Positions 45,460-56,989 of a DNA stretch of 64,000 nucleotides are shown in pieces; positions within the stretch are counted from its first letter, which is position 1, and each line of letters starts with the position of its first letter. The notes under the pieces were generated by a model. The model made no database searches. It was not told the DNA's origin and saw only the letters and a list, made by a program, of their open reading frames with translations. The position numbers and the translations under genes were made by a program. This DNA is from Meconema thalassinum (Eukaryota > Arthropoda > Insecta > Orthoptera > Tettigoniidae), in assembly GCA_946902985.2 (NCBI GenBank), contig OX336388.2, positions 135,233,846-135,297,845 of the forward strand, given 5' to 3'.

Positions 45460-46497
45460 TCATTATATATATTATTTCAGTAGTATAGATCCCCCCCCCC
45501 CCCCCCCCCTGCGGCACTCACAAGCGACTGATCGTGAAAAATGAGCATTCAAATGAAAGAGAATAGACATTAGCAGTGACGAATTGCACTTTAATTCCAT
45601 AATAGTACATTATGCAACGAGCCTATAATGGCTATAATTAAGACACGAGTATGTTTATAAAACGAGCGTATGCGAGTTTTATAATTTCCATACGAGTGTC
45701 TTAATTACCATTATAGGCGAGTTGCATACGACTGTTTATGTTCGACTATAATTATTATAACTATTTTATGTTCGAAGATAAATATTCATAAATATCTGTC
45801 GAGATTTCGCCAGTTTTATGTACTAAACAGAGCGCATGAGACGCAGGGAATGCCTTGTATTTGACCATGGCCACCTCGATTACTCTACTATTACACTAGG
45901 CAAGGCAGTGTGATTTACATTAGAAGGCCGTGGTACTCAGCGCATCTAATTATCTAATTGGTCAAACGACTGTTTCTTGAGCTCTGATTGGTGGGAGAAA
46001 CTGTATCATAATGAAAAATAATGTTATAATGAGTCTCATTATGATACAGTTTTCAGATACATAATAGTCAAGGTCGAACATAAATATCAATAATTTCCTT
46101 AAAAAAATGGCTTTAAAAATGTACGAAGTGTGCGATTTGCAGATACTGTTGTTGTATGAAAATACGCTCCATAATCGCTGTCCACTTCACATTTTGGCCG
46201 CTGTGACGCCTGTTGCATGTCATTTTAACATTATGAGGTATTTGCTTTATCATTTTGCATGGATTTCAGAAACAGTAAATCAAAGGAATGAGTAGGCCTA
46301 CTCAAATCGCAAAATTTCATAAATATCGAATAACCAGTGAGAGTTACAGCACACTCAGCACACAAATTACATTATCAGTGACAAATTACATTCTAATTTC
46401 TTAAATATCAATTTTTGTAAGAAGTGTTCGATTTGCAAAACCTATTGGGGAAAGTGTGGTTTATGAACACGCGAGATTTCTCGCGCGGGTCCGCTAG
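45460..46497 (+). mobile_element. Hel-2 Helitron-like element, copy 2, interrupted by family J
   Basis: Starts TCATTATATATATTATTTCA after A at 45,459. Ends with stem-loop GCGAGATTTCTCGC, then GCGGGTCCGCTAG at 46,497 and T. Both borders are the canonical Helitron A|T type. A poly-C tract of about 20 lies at 45,491-45,510. Family J occupies 45,602-46,083; without it the two Hel-2 copies align. Confidence 0.75.
45602..46083 (-). mobile_element. Family J, copy 3 (short, non-coding)
   Basis: Contains both border palindromes of family J but no recombinase frame, so it is a deletion derivative. Its insertion inside Hel-2 gives the clearest estimate of the element borders. Confidence 0.6.
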
Positions 46498-46583
46498 TTA
46501 TACCAAATGCGCTTAGTGATAATTAGGGCTCGGATGTTTCAAGACCTACAAATAGTCCGAATATGCAAGCAAATATAACCTTA

Positions 46584-48109
46584 ACAAGTAGTTCCGTGAA
46601 GAACTATACAGCCTATTTTCATATATCCTACTTATGCTAATTGCCACTATCAACATACACAATTTCAGTTTGATTGCTGTAATAGATTCGTAGATATTGA
46701 GAACCGACTAAATATTTCGGATGGTCGCCATGTTGGATTTTATATATGAATGTCCTAGAGTTATGTACTGTTACATGCAGATTATTGTGAACGTGTAGTA
46801 TTCAAACTTCAATCGCATAATTAGGACACAAGAAGTAACAAGGAGATTTTAAAATGTTTCACAGCTGCCATCTTGAGGTTATGGAAACAATTGAAATAAA
46901 TTAGATGCCAGTGGTTTAACTTTCGCATAAGGATTTACTGTACCAAGTTTCACTGCACGCGGATGGTTAAATTGCGAGAAACGTCCATGTGAATATTTAT
47001 AATTCGCGTCACCGCCATGTTGGATTTGTGATCACCAGGTTATTTAAAGTCCTATAGGTGAACTTAAGTTCATAGCCCCTATGAACATTAAAAAATGCAG
47101 TTTGATTGCTAAAATAGATTCGTAGATATTCAGTATCGTCTAAGTATTTCGGATGGTCGCCATGTTCGATTGTTATATGTATAGGCCATAGAGTCATGTA
47201 CCATTAAAGGAAAATTATTGCGTAGGTTCATTATTCAAACTTTCACTTCGATCGCATGACTACATCACAAGAAATAAAAACTTAATTTTAAAATTCGCAC
47301 TACCGCCATCTTGAGGTTATGTAAACAATTTAACTAAATTAGATACCAGTGGATTACAATGTGTATAAATATTTCCTGTACCAGGTTTCAGTGCGCTTGG
47401 AACATTAAATGGCGAGAAAGGTCTATTTAAAATTTTCAAATTCGCTTGGTCGCCATGTTCGTTTTGTAGTTAACCGGTTTTTGAAAGTCTTATAGAAGGA
47501 CTTCCAGTTGTGCCCTTTATCTCCGTACAAAAGTTTAGGGAGATACCGCTAATAGTTTCAGAGATATAGAATGCCGATGAAATATTTCGCACATCCGCCA
47601 TCTTGTGATTATGTAAACAATTGAACGAAGTTAGTTGTCGGTGCATTACAATGTATATAAACATATACTGTACCAAGTTTCATTGCGTTTGGTTGGTCAA
47701 ATCGCGAGAAACGTCTATTTAAAAGTCGCAAATTCGCTTGGCCGCCATGTTGGTTTTGTAGTCACCAGGTTTTCAAAAGTCACATAAGTGAACTTATAGT
47801 AGTTCCCTCTATCACCATAGAAAATGTCAGGGTAATATCGGTAATAGTTTCGGAGATATTGAATGCTGGTGAAATATTTCGCACAGCCGCCATGTTGGAT
47901 TGGTGATTCGAAACAAAATTTGAAGGGCACGGTCGAGGTCGCCCGGAATAGTACTATGAAATTTCCGAGTTTCATTGAAATCGCTCCTGCCGTTTAGATT
48001 TTATTAGTGGGGGACACATACACGAATCATACACACACACGCACACACACACGGACAAAAGGTGATCTCATAAGCCTATTTTTTTTCAAAATTGAAAATA
48101 GGCTAAAAA
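46584..48109 (+). mobile_element. Family L Helentron-like element, copy 3, full length
   Basis: Starts ACAAGTAGTTCCGTGAAGAA, then the subterminal AGCCTATTTTCATATAT. Ends with the stem-loop AGCCTATTTTTTTTCAAAAT / TTGAAAATAGGCT and AAAAAT. The interior holds diverged tandem units with words CGCCATGTTGGATT and TTATGTAAACAATT. A run of CACACACAC lies near 48,030. No coding capacity; the minus-strand ORFs at 47,009, 47,470 and 47,715 recur only because the element recurs. Confidence 0.6.
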
Positions 48110-48170
48110 TGACGAAATGACTCAAAAAAGACAAAATATGACCTGAACATTACTGATTTACATATGGCCG

Positions 48171-49400
48171 TTTTTGGCCTACTTTCGATTTTTGCAAAAA
48201 AAAAATGGAAGTAGACTTATGAGATCAACACAGGACCAAAAAGTGTGTGTGTGTGTGTGTGTGTGTGTACTCTGAATGTCTGTCCCCCCCCCCCCCCTAT
48301 TAATTCGAACATGGTGAAACCGAATTGAACGAAATTTGGTGCAGAGGTAGCACTTGCAATGGGAACGTCAGTGTCATGTTTTATATCGCTGCCATCTTGA
48401 CGAAAACGTAATGGCGGCCACCGAAATGTTCAAAGCTTAAATCAAATTACTACCAACCTAATTATCCGATCCCTACCAATTTTTGCAACGTTATACCCTT
48501 ATGTATGAAGAATCTTTTTACCAATCTACAAGGTCATCAGCCCAATAATTTGCGGATGGCGGCCATGTATGTGTGCAAATCTATTCTCCCTTTCAATTCA
48601 AACACGGTGAAACCGAATTGAACGAAATTTGGTACAGAGGTAGCACTAGCAAAGGGCACCTCAGGGTCATGTTTTATATCGCCGCCGTCTTGACGGAAAC
48701 GGAATGGCTGCCACCCAAATGTTAAAAGCTTAAATCAAATTACGACCAACCTAATTATCCGATCCCTACCAATTTTTGCAACGTTATACCCTTATGTATG
48801 AAGAATCTTTTTACCAATCTACAAGGTCATCAGCCCAATAATTTGCGGATGGCGGCCATGTATGTGTGCAAATCTATTCTCCCTATCAATTCAAACACGG
48901 TGAAACCGAATTGAACGAAATTTGGTACAGAGGTAGCACTAGCAAAGGGCACCTCAGGGTCATGTTTTATATCGCCGCCGTCTTGACGGAAACGGAATGG
49001 CGGCCACCCAAATGTTAAAAGCTTAAATCAAATTACGACCAACCTAATTATTTGATCTCTACCAAATTTTGCAACAACATACCTTTTTGTGGGTAGCATC
49101 TTTTTACTGAACTATAAAGTCATCAGCCCAATAGTTTGCAGATAGCGGCCATGTATGTTTGCAAATCGATTCACCATATCAATTCAAACACGGTGAAACC
49201 GAATTGAATGAAATTTTGTACAGAGGTAGCACTAGCAAAGGGCAGCTCAAATTCATGTTTAATATCCCTATAACACGTTGTATTTCAAGAAGCTACTACA
49301 ACCAACTTTCAATTATACTCCTTGAAAAGGACAAAGAGATATAAAAATACCCATGCATTGAGGAGAAAGTAGGCTATATGTTCTTTACTGAACATCTTGT
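48171..49400 (-). mobile_element. Family N Helentron-like element
   Basis: In reverse complement it starts ACAAGATGTTCAGTAAAGAA at 49,400 and ends with the GATTTTTGC / AAAAGTAGAC-type hairpin and AGGCCAAAAA at 48,171. The interior is four tandem units of about 294 bp (GGTGAAACCGAATTGAACGA at 48,312, 48,606, 48,899 and 49,193). A (GT)n tract lies at 48,242-48,268, followed by a C-run. Confidence 0.6.
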
Positions 49401-49939
49401 TTTTAATTATAAATCCAAGCGACAATCCCTTCGAGATTAAATTGTTAACTAAATTGTTTATACCTTTTTTCATATAAATTTTCTGAATATACATGTTTGA
49501 GTGGTTATTTACAGTCTAGTTCCCGTTCTGTAAGTTCAGGATGATTGCACACCTACAGCTGCCTTCAAACTACCGAAATATGACCTAATAGTAAAGGAAT
49601 GTTCGAAATATGCATTTATATGACAAATAAAAACCACTATATTGTGACGATAATCACTTGATTTGCATCAGAAACCAATCGGGCATTAAAATAGGGGGCA
49701 ATGAAAAAAAAACATGATTTTTCCTAAACATCCGAGCCCCAACAATGACTAGGATTTTTATGTACTTACAAATTCTTTCTCTTTGCTCATACATAACTGA
49801 AAATGATAAATATCCATGAATTAGAACCTTAGCTATTATATAATTAATTTTTATTGTTACATATTTGATCATAATGACATATTTTTACAAACTGTTACTT
49901 ATTTTAATGTAAGATTAAGACATATCTCTCTCTTGTTGT
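49401..49939. other. AT-rich spacer, interior and right end of the decayed hAT
   Basis: No coding motif. It contains the right terminus CCTAAACATCCGAGCCCCA at 49,723-49,741. Confidence 0.4.
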
Positions 49940-50213
49940 TAGGTAGTCAGCCCGAAGGCTGGTTGGATCCTCAAAAAGCACCGCCGTTACGTTATGTGAG
50001 TAGATACCCACAAAAACCCAAGGCAGCGCTATATTGAGGCATTCTAGGCAAGAAGAGGAGTGAGGTAGTTTGCCATTGCTTTCCTCACTGAGTCAGAACA
50101 GTAGTCCTAACCCTATGAGTAGAACCTTTCACAGCATTCACAGGCACTGACTGTGCCCCGAATGTCATTACTAAGCACCACCCATACCTCAGTAGCTTCC
50201 ATATAATCACAGC
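49940..50213 (+). mobile_element. SINE-P-type retroposon, left part
   Basis: Sequence such as AGTCAGCCCGAAGGCTGGTT and CTTTCCTCACTGAGTCAGAA reads continuously into 53,923-54,005 when the hAT insertion is removed (…AATCACAGC then CATGAGTGAGACTGAGACAT). I infer a retroposon from its moderate length and non-AT-rich composition. Class uncertain. Confidence 0.5.
50206..50213. repeat. 8-bp target duplication of hAT-3 (left)
   Basis: ATCACAGC, repeated exactly at 53,915-53,922. Confidence 0.92.
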
Positions 50214-53200
50214 CAGGGGCGCACCCAGACTTTTGGTTTGGAGGGGGCTTTCCTCAATAACATGATTTCAGCTATGGAAAGAGAAATTGTCCATTAATAG
50301 TCTTGTATGTAAATATGATATTTAAGATCATATGCATAAAAAGATGTATTCTATAAGGTCAAACATACTGTAGAATGCTCTGTTAAGACCAATACAAAAG
50401 ATGCTATTGGACTGGAGATTATTTAAACAAAATGTGCATTGGTTTTATACAAATTTTAGTTACAGTTCCATTGATCTAAGGTTATACAAGTAATAAAAAG
50501 GAACTGCATGATTTTTATCTAGAATTAACTTTTGATCACGATCAGAGTGATAACGATTCGATTGCTCTGCTCACTATTATCATAACTATATATCCAGCTA
50601 CCAGGATCGTCAGATTGATGTGTAACATCAATTATCTGCAATCATTTACTAAGTTTTGAGTTGTTTACTGTATACCAAGAACTAGTATAGGTTTTAGGAA
50701 ATTAATAATAACATTTTGATTTTGAATATGTAAATTTAATTGGAACTAAAAATTACATTTTAAAAATTACGAGATGAAATTGTATACCATAGTGTTATGG
50801 ATTGTAACAAATATTTTATGTACTGTACGTGAAAATATATGTTATTTTAATTTTCCTTAATAACTAACATTATAATAAAAAATCTTAAACATTTCTAGAA
50901 TTTCAAGTTGAACTTAATTACACAGGCTGAATGCAAGTTTAAACAAATAGTTGAATACAAATCATGTATTAATGAATTAACATTAACGTTGTTTGAATAA
51001 AGTGGAAACTCAAATTTCACAGAACAAAATCCAGCCGCCTAGCAGATTTTTTCAAAACGGAAACTACCTCTGTACTGGTGACTTCAATTTCCGGGTCAAT
51101 ATTCAGTGCTGCTAGTCCAGTCAGCCTGTCTGCAACCATGGTATTCCTAAGATATGTTTTCAGCCGACGTAGTGTAGAAAATGACCTCTCAGCAGTGCTT
51201 GTAGTCACAGGGATGGTACATAAAATTCTCAACAATGTGTGGATATTAGGAAACAAGTCCTTGTCACATAGATTCAACACATCGATTGCGTTTTAGGGAT
51301 ATTAGCGTGGGTCTTCAAGCTCTTGTACCACAGTTCAAACTCAGCCATAAGCAGGCCTTTGTTGTTTCCTCCACTTTCAATTATGTCATTCTTATAAAAA
51401 TTACACAGCTGTAAGAAATCAGGTTGCATTTTTTCTTGGAAGGTTTCTTTATGTGTATGTGATGCATTGCCTGATGGCAGTAAGCACTCAAAACTCTTTA
51501 AGTCTTTATGCTTGATGAATCGAGATTCCAATGTAATAATGAAAGAGTCAATCCAAGGGATGAAAACAGATCTTTTATAGTATAATTCTGGAGTTTCTGC
51601 TGGTATTTTGCTTCTGTTCTGTCTTCCAACTGTTCGTGGCATCGAAATTATTGAACCGCAGTTATTAGCAATTTTGGTAGCTTCTTCAAACAACGAGTGA
51701 AATTCTTGATCTGCATTTTTTCTTAGAGATTTTAAGCTTTCAATCACGGTTTCAGCGTGTGTAATTGCAGAGGATAAATCTAAATCAGTTTCCTGAAGCT
51801 TTTGATTAGGTTTACTGTGTAACCAAGCAGTTTTTATGATGCCATGAGAGAAATTATAAATTCACCTTAACTTAAGGAGTTTAGTAGTATTAGAGCTCCT
51901 GAAGAAGATTCCCTATCATTCCAGTTTTTAATCTCCTCAAACGCTACTTCAAGAGGTTGCAGCAGTTTTTTTAAAACAAAAATAGCATCGTGCCTTTGTA
52001 CCCATCTCGTTGGACAAAGCTGCAGGATTTTTTTCTTGTTGGTTTCAAGATTTACCTCAGATTCAATGCACTGTTTTAAAACTGCTTGTCTTTTAGGAGT
52101 GTTAAATAAATCCCACAACTTCTCCACTATTCCAAAGCAGTTCCTGATTGATACAACCTCAGACGCTGTTGACAATGCCAGGTTAAGGCTATGAGAAGCG
52201 CAATGCACGTAAATTGCTGTGGGGTGAGCTTCTTGGATGCACGCTTGAGCCCCTTTAAACTTTGCACTCATGGCAGCCACCCATTGTACCCCTAGCCACG
52301 GAGGTTATTTATGTCGATATTACTGTCTTCAAGACCTGTAATCAATGTTTTAGCCAATACTCTACCCGTTGTAGAGGTTCGAGGCATGAACTTCAAAAAT
52401 TGCACACATATTTCATAACTATTTAAAGTATTTGGCGTTACAAAACGTAAACACAAAGAAAACTGTTCAACAGTTGAAATATCAGATGTTTCATCTGCGA
52501 GAACACTAAAAACTAAGCTTCTTTTACTTTACTTGCTATTTTTTCAGTTATTATTTGGTTACAAGCATCGACGACATGATTTTGAAAATTCCAACTTATA
52601 TAGGTTGCATTTTTGCCACATGACCCAAAGTGATCTTTCAAATTGTTGTCACCTGCTTAAATTCTAGCTCTGAGCAAAGCTCTTAAGTTCCCCTCATTTT
52701 CAAATGGTTTGTTGTAGATTTGAAACTGACCATAATCTCTATGGTTCCTAAGGGCGATATTTTGGCTGCCACACAAAATAATAGTTTCTGTTATTGGAAT
52801 TATTCTTTTCACATTATTTTGGGCTTGGACGTCTTTTCCCTTTATCAAGAGATTTGTCAATCGGTTTCATTCGGCAGTCCACAACTCTTTTAAAGTTAGC
52901 TTCGCTTACACATGAGTCTTTATGATACTGTGAGTTTGCATGTTTTTCAAACTTCTCTAGGGCTTTTTTCCAGTTACTAAAACCTTCTTTAAAAGGTTGT
53001 CCAGTATGTTGAGTGTTACTCTTACCTATTTCTTTTTTTGAAAAAAAAAAGCATACAATGGACACAGTATGCAGAATCTTCAATTCCAGAATACGAAAGC
53101 CAGGTATATTTCTTTAGCCATGAAAACGAAAATTTTCGTTGTTGGTTCCCATGCGATCTAAAAGGAAAGTTAAAGTTGCTCTGAGGAACCCATTAATTTG

Positions 53201-53914
53201 TCATTCAAAACTTTGAACTTTTCATTGTCCGTCAACACTTTGTTTTTAAATAAACCAATGTTCAATTCCATGTTATGTTTACTTACAACGGCCTTAGGCC
53301 TGCTCACATTTGCCTCTGAGCCCTTCTCTGACGAACAACTTGGCTGTTTTTCTATGCTTGCAGTCCTTGTTAACAGTTCCTTACTCGTTGAAGGATTGCC
53401 ACATTCACTAATACTAACCACATCATATTTATTGATTTTTAACGGTTTAAAGTAGTTTTGCATGTTTGACTTTCTTTTGTCTCCCATTACTACTAGTCTA
53501 ATTGGACACACTACGAACACAAATAGCCAATAGAAAATACAAACACAACAACAATCAACGAATCAACTTTTACAAACACCACTACTGACTTGACGCCTGA
53601 CACAGAGCACAGCACAATACCTTGGGGAGAGAAATTTTCACCGCAGTCCCACGCGCATCTTGCTCCGAGCATAGTTACGACAACGGCCGGAAATATATAT
53701 CACTCAAGTGTTGCATAAATATAGGCCTAACATAATTCTATTTTAAATCAGTAGAAAATCGCAAAATGTTCCAACGTTCCAACACTAAACATTCTGGAGC
53801 CCGTTATGCAATCAATTTTCTTGAAAGATATCATCAATATTTTTAAAGTGTTCCCAGGTCTTTGGAGGGGGCTTAAGCCCCCAAAGCCCCCCCCCCCCCC
53901 TGGGTGCGCCCCTG
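50214..53914 (-). mobile_element. hAT-3: 3.7-kb hAT element with perfect 15-bp termini
   Basis: CAGGGGCGCACCCAG at the left is matched perfectly by CTGGGTGCGCCCCTG at the right. An 8-bp TSD and a near-complete though mutated transposase on the minus strand make this a relatively young autonomous-derived copy. A poly-C run beside the right terminus and a GGAGGGGGCTTT / AGGGGGCTTAAGCCCCC block extend the terminal similarity. Confidence 0.95.
51017..53490 (-). pseudogene. hAT transposase (TTF-finger/ZMYM1-like branch), multiply frameshifted
   Basis: The enzyme would cut and paste the element. The N-terminal frame (to 53,170) starts MGDKRKSNMQNYFKPLK. After a +1 shift the TTF-type finger region reads WLKKYTWLSYSGIEDSAYC (about 53,050-53,110), then FSNWKKALEKFEKHANSQYH. 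Next come LRNHRDYGQ and NEGNLRALLR (52,660-52,780), LADETSDIS (about 52,490, first catalytic Asp region), HCASHSLNLAL and CPTRWVQRHDAI (51,980-52,220). The C-terminus has STAERSFSTLRRLKTYLRN (about 51,150), the hAT dimerisation signature. At least five frameshifts or stops separate these. The order and roughly 820 codons fit a full-length transposase. Subfamily naming is from memory of motif order. Confidence 0.9.
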
Positions 53915-54005
53915 ATCACAGCCATGAGTGAGACTGAGACATCAGTGAAAAGCCACCTTTTACTCTAGCCTGTGCCAACAGACAATTGCAAATGTACTGT
54001 ATTCA
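53915..54005 (+). mobile_element. SINE-P-type retroposon, right part, with hAT-3 TSD
   Basis: ATCACAGC (TSD) followed by CATGAGTGAGACTGAGACAT and AGCCTGTGCCAACAGACAAT, the continuation of 49,940-50,213. Confidence 0.5.
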
Positions 54006-54315
54006 TCAAGAGATGGCAAACAGGCTTACTGTAAAGAAAATGTATTTTTTCGCAAGTGCAATATACGGTCAGGGGGGTGACAGTTCATAGGGAGCGCGGG
54101 GGTCGCAGTAAAGCTCTGCTCTGGACGTTCTGCCAACCAATGAAGAATTAATTTTAGCACTAAGGTTCCGTAGTTGGCACTAATGAACGTTCACATCAAA
54201 CCGACTGGCGGAAGCGGGAATAGTCTGTTTTGATTGATTTTCCTCGTGGTGTTGTTGGTTGTTTTGATTTGTTCGGTATTTTGATTATTTATTTGAATTG
54301 AATTGAGAGTCAATC
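54006..54315. other. Unclassified segment upstream of the THAP fragment
   Basis: GC-moderate sequence (GGGGGGTGACAG ... AGCTCTGCTCTGG) and then AT-rich sequence. It could be the 5' end of a P-like transposon, but no inverted terminus was matched. Confidence 0.3.
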
Positions 54316-54422
54316 ATGCCCCTGCAAGGGAGGAAAAATTGCCAAGCACCGGGATGTAAGAATTATAATGATAGTAAGAACAATACGGCAATTTTCATTT
54401 TCCTGGTGTTGACCATGTGTAA
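54316..54422 (+). pseudogene. THAP-type zinc finger fragment
   Basis: The frame MPLQGRKNCQAPGCKN, then KNNT..., gives the C-x4-C start of a THAP domain. In the neighbouring frame the next piece reads FHFPGVDHV before a stop, matching the conserved F(H/Y)xFP segment, so one frameshift lies near 54,390. THAP domains begin P-element transposases and some host factors. Nothing else of such a protein is visible downstream, so this is a scrap or a first exon. Confidence 0.5.
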
Positions 54423-55384
54423 AACTAGTGGGCAATATGGACTACTCTCGAATAAAAATATATAGAGAATAAATGTGTGCATTTCATCTCTAGTTTGTTT
54501 TCTTACCCATTCTCCTTTGCGTTGCAATAAAATTTGTGGTTTAGGGCTACGGGGAGGGGTGGGTGGCAGCGGGCATGCTAGGCAAAAAGTGAGGTTATGG
54601 CAATATAGTGTGTGCACTTGGACAGTTTTTTTTATATTCATCGAATATCCCAACAATTCTGTAGAGTAGGAGAGCAATGTTTAATTAGCCTAAAGGTGAA
54701 TTAAGCTCTAGAACGGCATAACTGTGTCCTTCGTGACAAATCTATTGCCAACATTGATATATATCAAAATGGTATTATTTTCCTATCTGGACGTATATTT
54801 CAGCGCCTAGCGAAAGGCGCAGTTATGTTTGTGTTATTTTCATCAATAATCATTAACTCATCGCAGAACATACTGTTCATTTACGTGTAATAAAGGCTAC
54901 TTCATATGGCTTTTACTTTGTATGTTGCCAGACTTGGTATAGCGGTACATAGCCTCAGGCGGTGCTCTCTCTCTCGGAAATTCTATAACCAAAAGTGACG
55001 AATCTCTTATATTACATGATCCTTGTATACGGTAATTCAAAACAGTCTGTATGACAATATTTGTTCACTAGAAACTCAGGCACATGAAACGGATTTTCTA
55101 AGCAATCCATAAGCTCCTGAGAAAGGACCAGGGTAGAATATCAAGAAAGATATTACCGGTAGTGGAGTTAAGGGATGGGAATTCACGTCACACCCTGCCG
55201 CAGACTGAGCGGCTGGACTTCAGTTTATTTCAGTAGTCCAGTGAGTGCCTGAAGCCTCTACTATTCAACCTGTTGTTAAGAAAGGCTGCTATTTCCTCTC
55301 ACCCCGCAAGCAAAAACCGCAGTTCGTACGCATTTTCTCATACGGAGGGCGTACTATATTGTCTTAAATTTTATTTTTTTCTTC
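54423..55384. other. Unclassified spacer
   Basis: It includes GC-rich GGGGAGGGGTGGGTGGCAGC near 54,552 and otherwise AT-rich sequence. No recognised gene or repeat family. Confidence 0.35.
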
Positions 55385-55500
55385 CCAAAGGAAGTACATT
55401 ACACATCAGTTGTTACGTCCACCTTCTCAACATAATCTTCTTGTAACTTCATGCACTTTTACCAACGATGTGTCAGTCTCTCCAGACCATCCTGAAACCA
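55385..55500 (-). pseudogene. Mariner/Tc1-like transposase C-terminal scrap
   Basis: In reverse complement one frame reads FQDGLERLTHRW, a stop, then KCMKLQEDYVEKVDV. Many mariner transposases end with F..GL..L..RW.KC....GDYVEK. Only about 35 residues survive. Confidence 0.45.
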
Positions 55501-55680
55501 TTATTTCGGAGTGCTGCGTATCCATGCCTTGGCCACCTTAAAACTCACTGTAATACCAAATTCGGACATGTTGGCCCAGAGCATGGAACAACCTTAGGGG
55601 TGTCAGGCAAGAATACTAGTCACTTAGCTACGAAGTGCACCTACTTACGATACCATTATTGTAACCAAGATATGAAAAGA

Positions 55681-55994
55681 TGAAAATCCACAGCCTGCTT
55701 CCAGTCGACCGACCGGGTAGGAATGGACAGAATGAAGCCCCCATCTAGCGGCGAGGATATGAAATGTACCGGCTGCCAAAGTCTGTCACACTCCCCTGGG
55801 GCAATGATTAAATCAATGACAGATGAAATGATAGTGGAGAGTGCTGCCGAAATGAAATGTTGACAGGGAAAACCGGAGTAGCCGGAGAAAAGCCTGTCTG
55901 CCTCTGTTTTGTCCAGCACAGATCTCACATGGAGTGACCGGGATTTGAACCACGGTGAGAGGCCGGCGTGCTGCCGCCTAAGCCACGGAGGCTC
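55681..55994 (-). mobile_element. SINE-D, copy 4
   Basis: Minus-strand copy from the tail (AAAATCCACAGCCTGCTTCC) to the head (CCTAAGCCACGGAGGCT). It has a short deletion near the box B region. The minus-strand ORF 55,656-56,036 is SINE-derived. Confidence 0.85.
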
Positions 55995-55995
55995 T

Positions 55996-56190
55996 CGTAG
56001 TTTGTAAAAACTTGACCACATTCTCCCAGTGTTCATTGAGTTCCGTAATACTTGACAGTGGCCTCGTTTTAAAGGCCTGGTGAAAGGAAGAGTCTACTTT
56101 ATATTGTGGGGGACTGTACTTCCCACCAGACCCGGTTACCTTACCTGATGGTCTCACACGGCTACTTTCGCTTTCTTCCAACAGCTACCT
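55996..56190 (-). other. Unassigned coding-like frame (about 60 codons)
   Basis: The minus-strand frame reads LEESESSRVRPSGKVTGSGG, then SPPQYKVDSSFHQAF and LSSITELNEHWENVVKFLQ, before entering SINE-D. Composition is protein-like and balanced, unlike the AT-rich or SINE frames around it. I recognise no domain. It could be a displaced host exon or part of an unrecognised transposon protein. Confidence 0.2.
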
Positions 56191-56243
56191 TCCATAAACT
56201 CATCTCGCAGTGTTGCCAATTTCGGGAAAATGTCTAAATCCAG

Positions 56244-56557
56244 AGTGCCGGCCCCATGGTGTTGGGGTTGCGCGCCTGCATCTCGCCCGGAGGCCCCGGG
56301 TTCGATTCCCGGCTTCGTCAGGGATTTTAGAAACTGACGTGAGGGCTGGAACGGGGTGCACTCAGCCTCGTGAGGACAATTGAGTAGCTGTCTGACAGTG
56401 AGACAGCGCCCCGGTCACGAAAACCAAGATTAACGTCCGAGGGGACCCGATGCGCTGACCACGCGTCACCCTAATATCTGCAGGCCAAATGGCTGGGCGC
56501 AGCGGTTACTTGGTAGGCCTAGGCCTTCATGGGCTCTAGTGCCAGGGGTTTGGTTTG
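56244..56557 (+). mobile_element. SINE-G, full copy with 12-bp TSD
   Basis: 314 bp with a tRNA-like head (GTGCCGGCCCCATGGTG, box B GGTTCGATTCCC), GAGGGCTGGAACGGGGTGCA, and a TTTGG-repeat 3' end. Flanked by GTCTAAATCCAG at 56,232-56,243 and 56,558-56,569. Confidence 0.9.
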
Positions 56558-56583
56558 GTCTAAATCCAGGCTACTTGAGTTGA

Positions 56584-56940
56584 TATTTCATTTTAAGGGC
56601 TTGGACATCGTGGTCATTCCCCGTGTACTTCGGTGTGATGGATAAGTGATGCCTGTATTAGTGTATGAATGTGTAATTCAGGTGAGGCTTGGGAAGGAGG
56701 TGGCAGTGGCCTCTAGTTAGGAACTAACCCTGTATTTCCCTGGAGTAGAAATGCGAAACCACGGAAAATCTATTTCTTAGGATGGCTGATGTGGGAGTCG
56801 AACCCACCCCAGCTCAGTTTTGCCTGAGTGTATCCCGTACCAGTCCTCAAACCAGAATTCAATTTCTTGGCAGAGCCGGAAATCGTGCCCGGGCCTCTAC
56901 GGTGAAAGTCAAGAATACCAGCCACTATGCAATGAGTCGG
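56584..56940 (-). mobile_element. SINE-I with tRNA-like head
   Basis: In reverse complement the head reads CATAGTGGCTGGTATTC with box-B-like GGGCACGATTTCC. The 3' part matches 23,152-23,403. Imperfect direct repeats (CTACTTGAGTTGAT / CTACTCAAGATTGAT) flank it. It lies 27 bp after SINE-G. Confidence 0.7.
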
Positions 56941-56989
56941 ACTACTCAAGATTGATATGCCCCTGCAACATACTCCAGCTGAGGTCTTA

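Larger units (their letters stand above)
46524..49741. mobile_element. hAT-like termini enclosing families L and N
   Basis: TAGGGCTCGGATGTTT at 46,524 and its near-complement AAACATCCGAGCCCCA ending at 49,741 form a 16-bp inverted repeat with one mismatch. The same terminus (TAGGGCCCGGATGTTGATGA) begins the hAT at 57,312. Nearly all of the interior is later insertion (L at 46,584-48,109; N at 48,171-49,400). The 8-bp flanks do not match convincingly. Confidence 0.5.

Noticed and set aside
27850..56036. Minus-strand frames sharing GARxxxRFFS-like text (27,850; 30,422; 30,571; 55,656)
   Set aside because: All lie inside SINE-D copies and reflect the SINE sequence.
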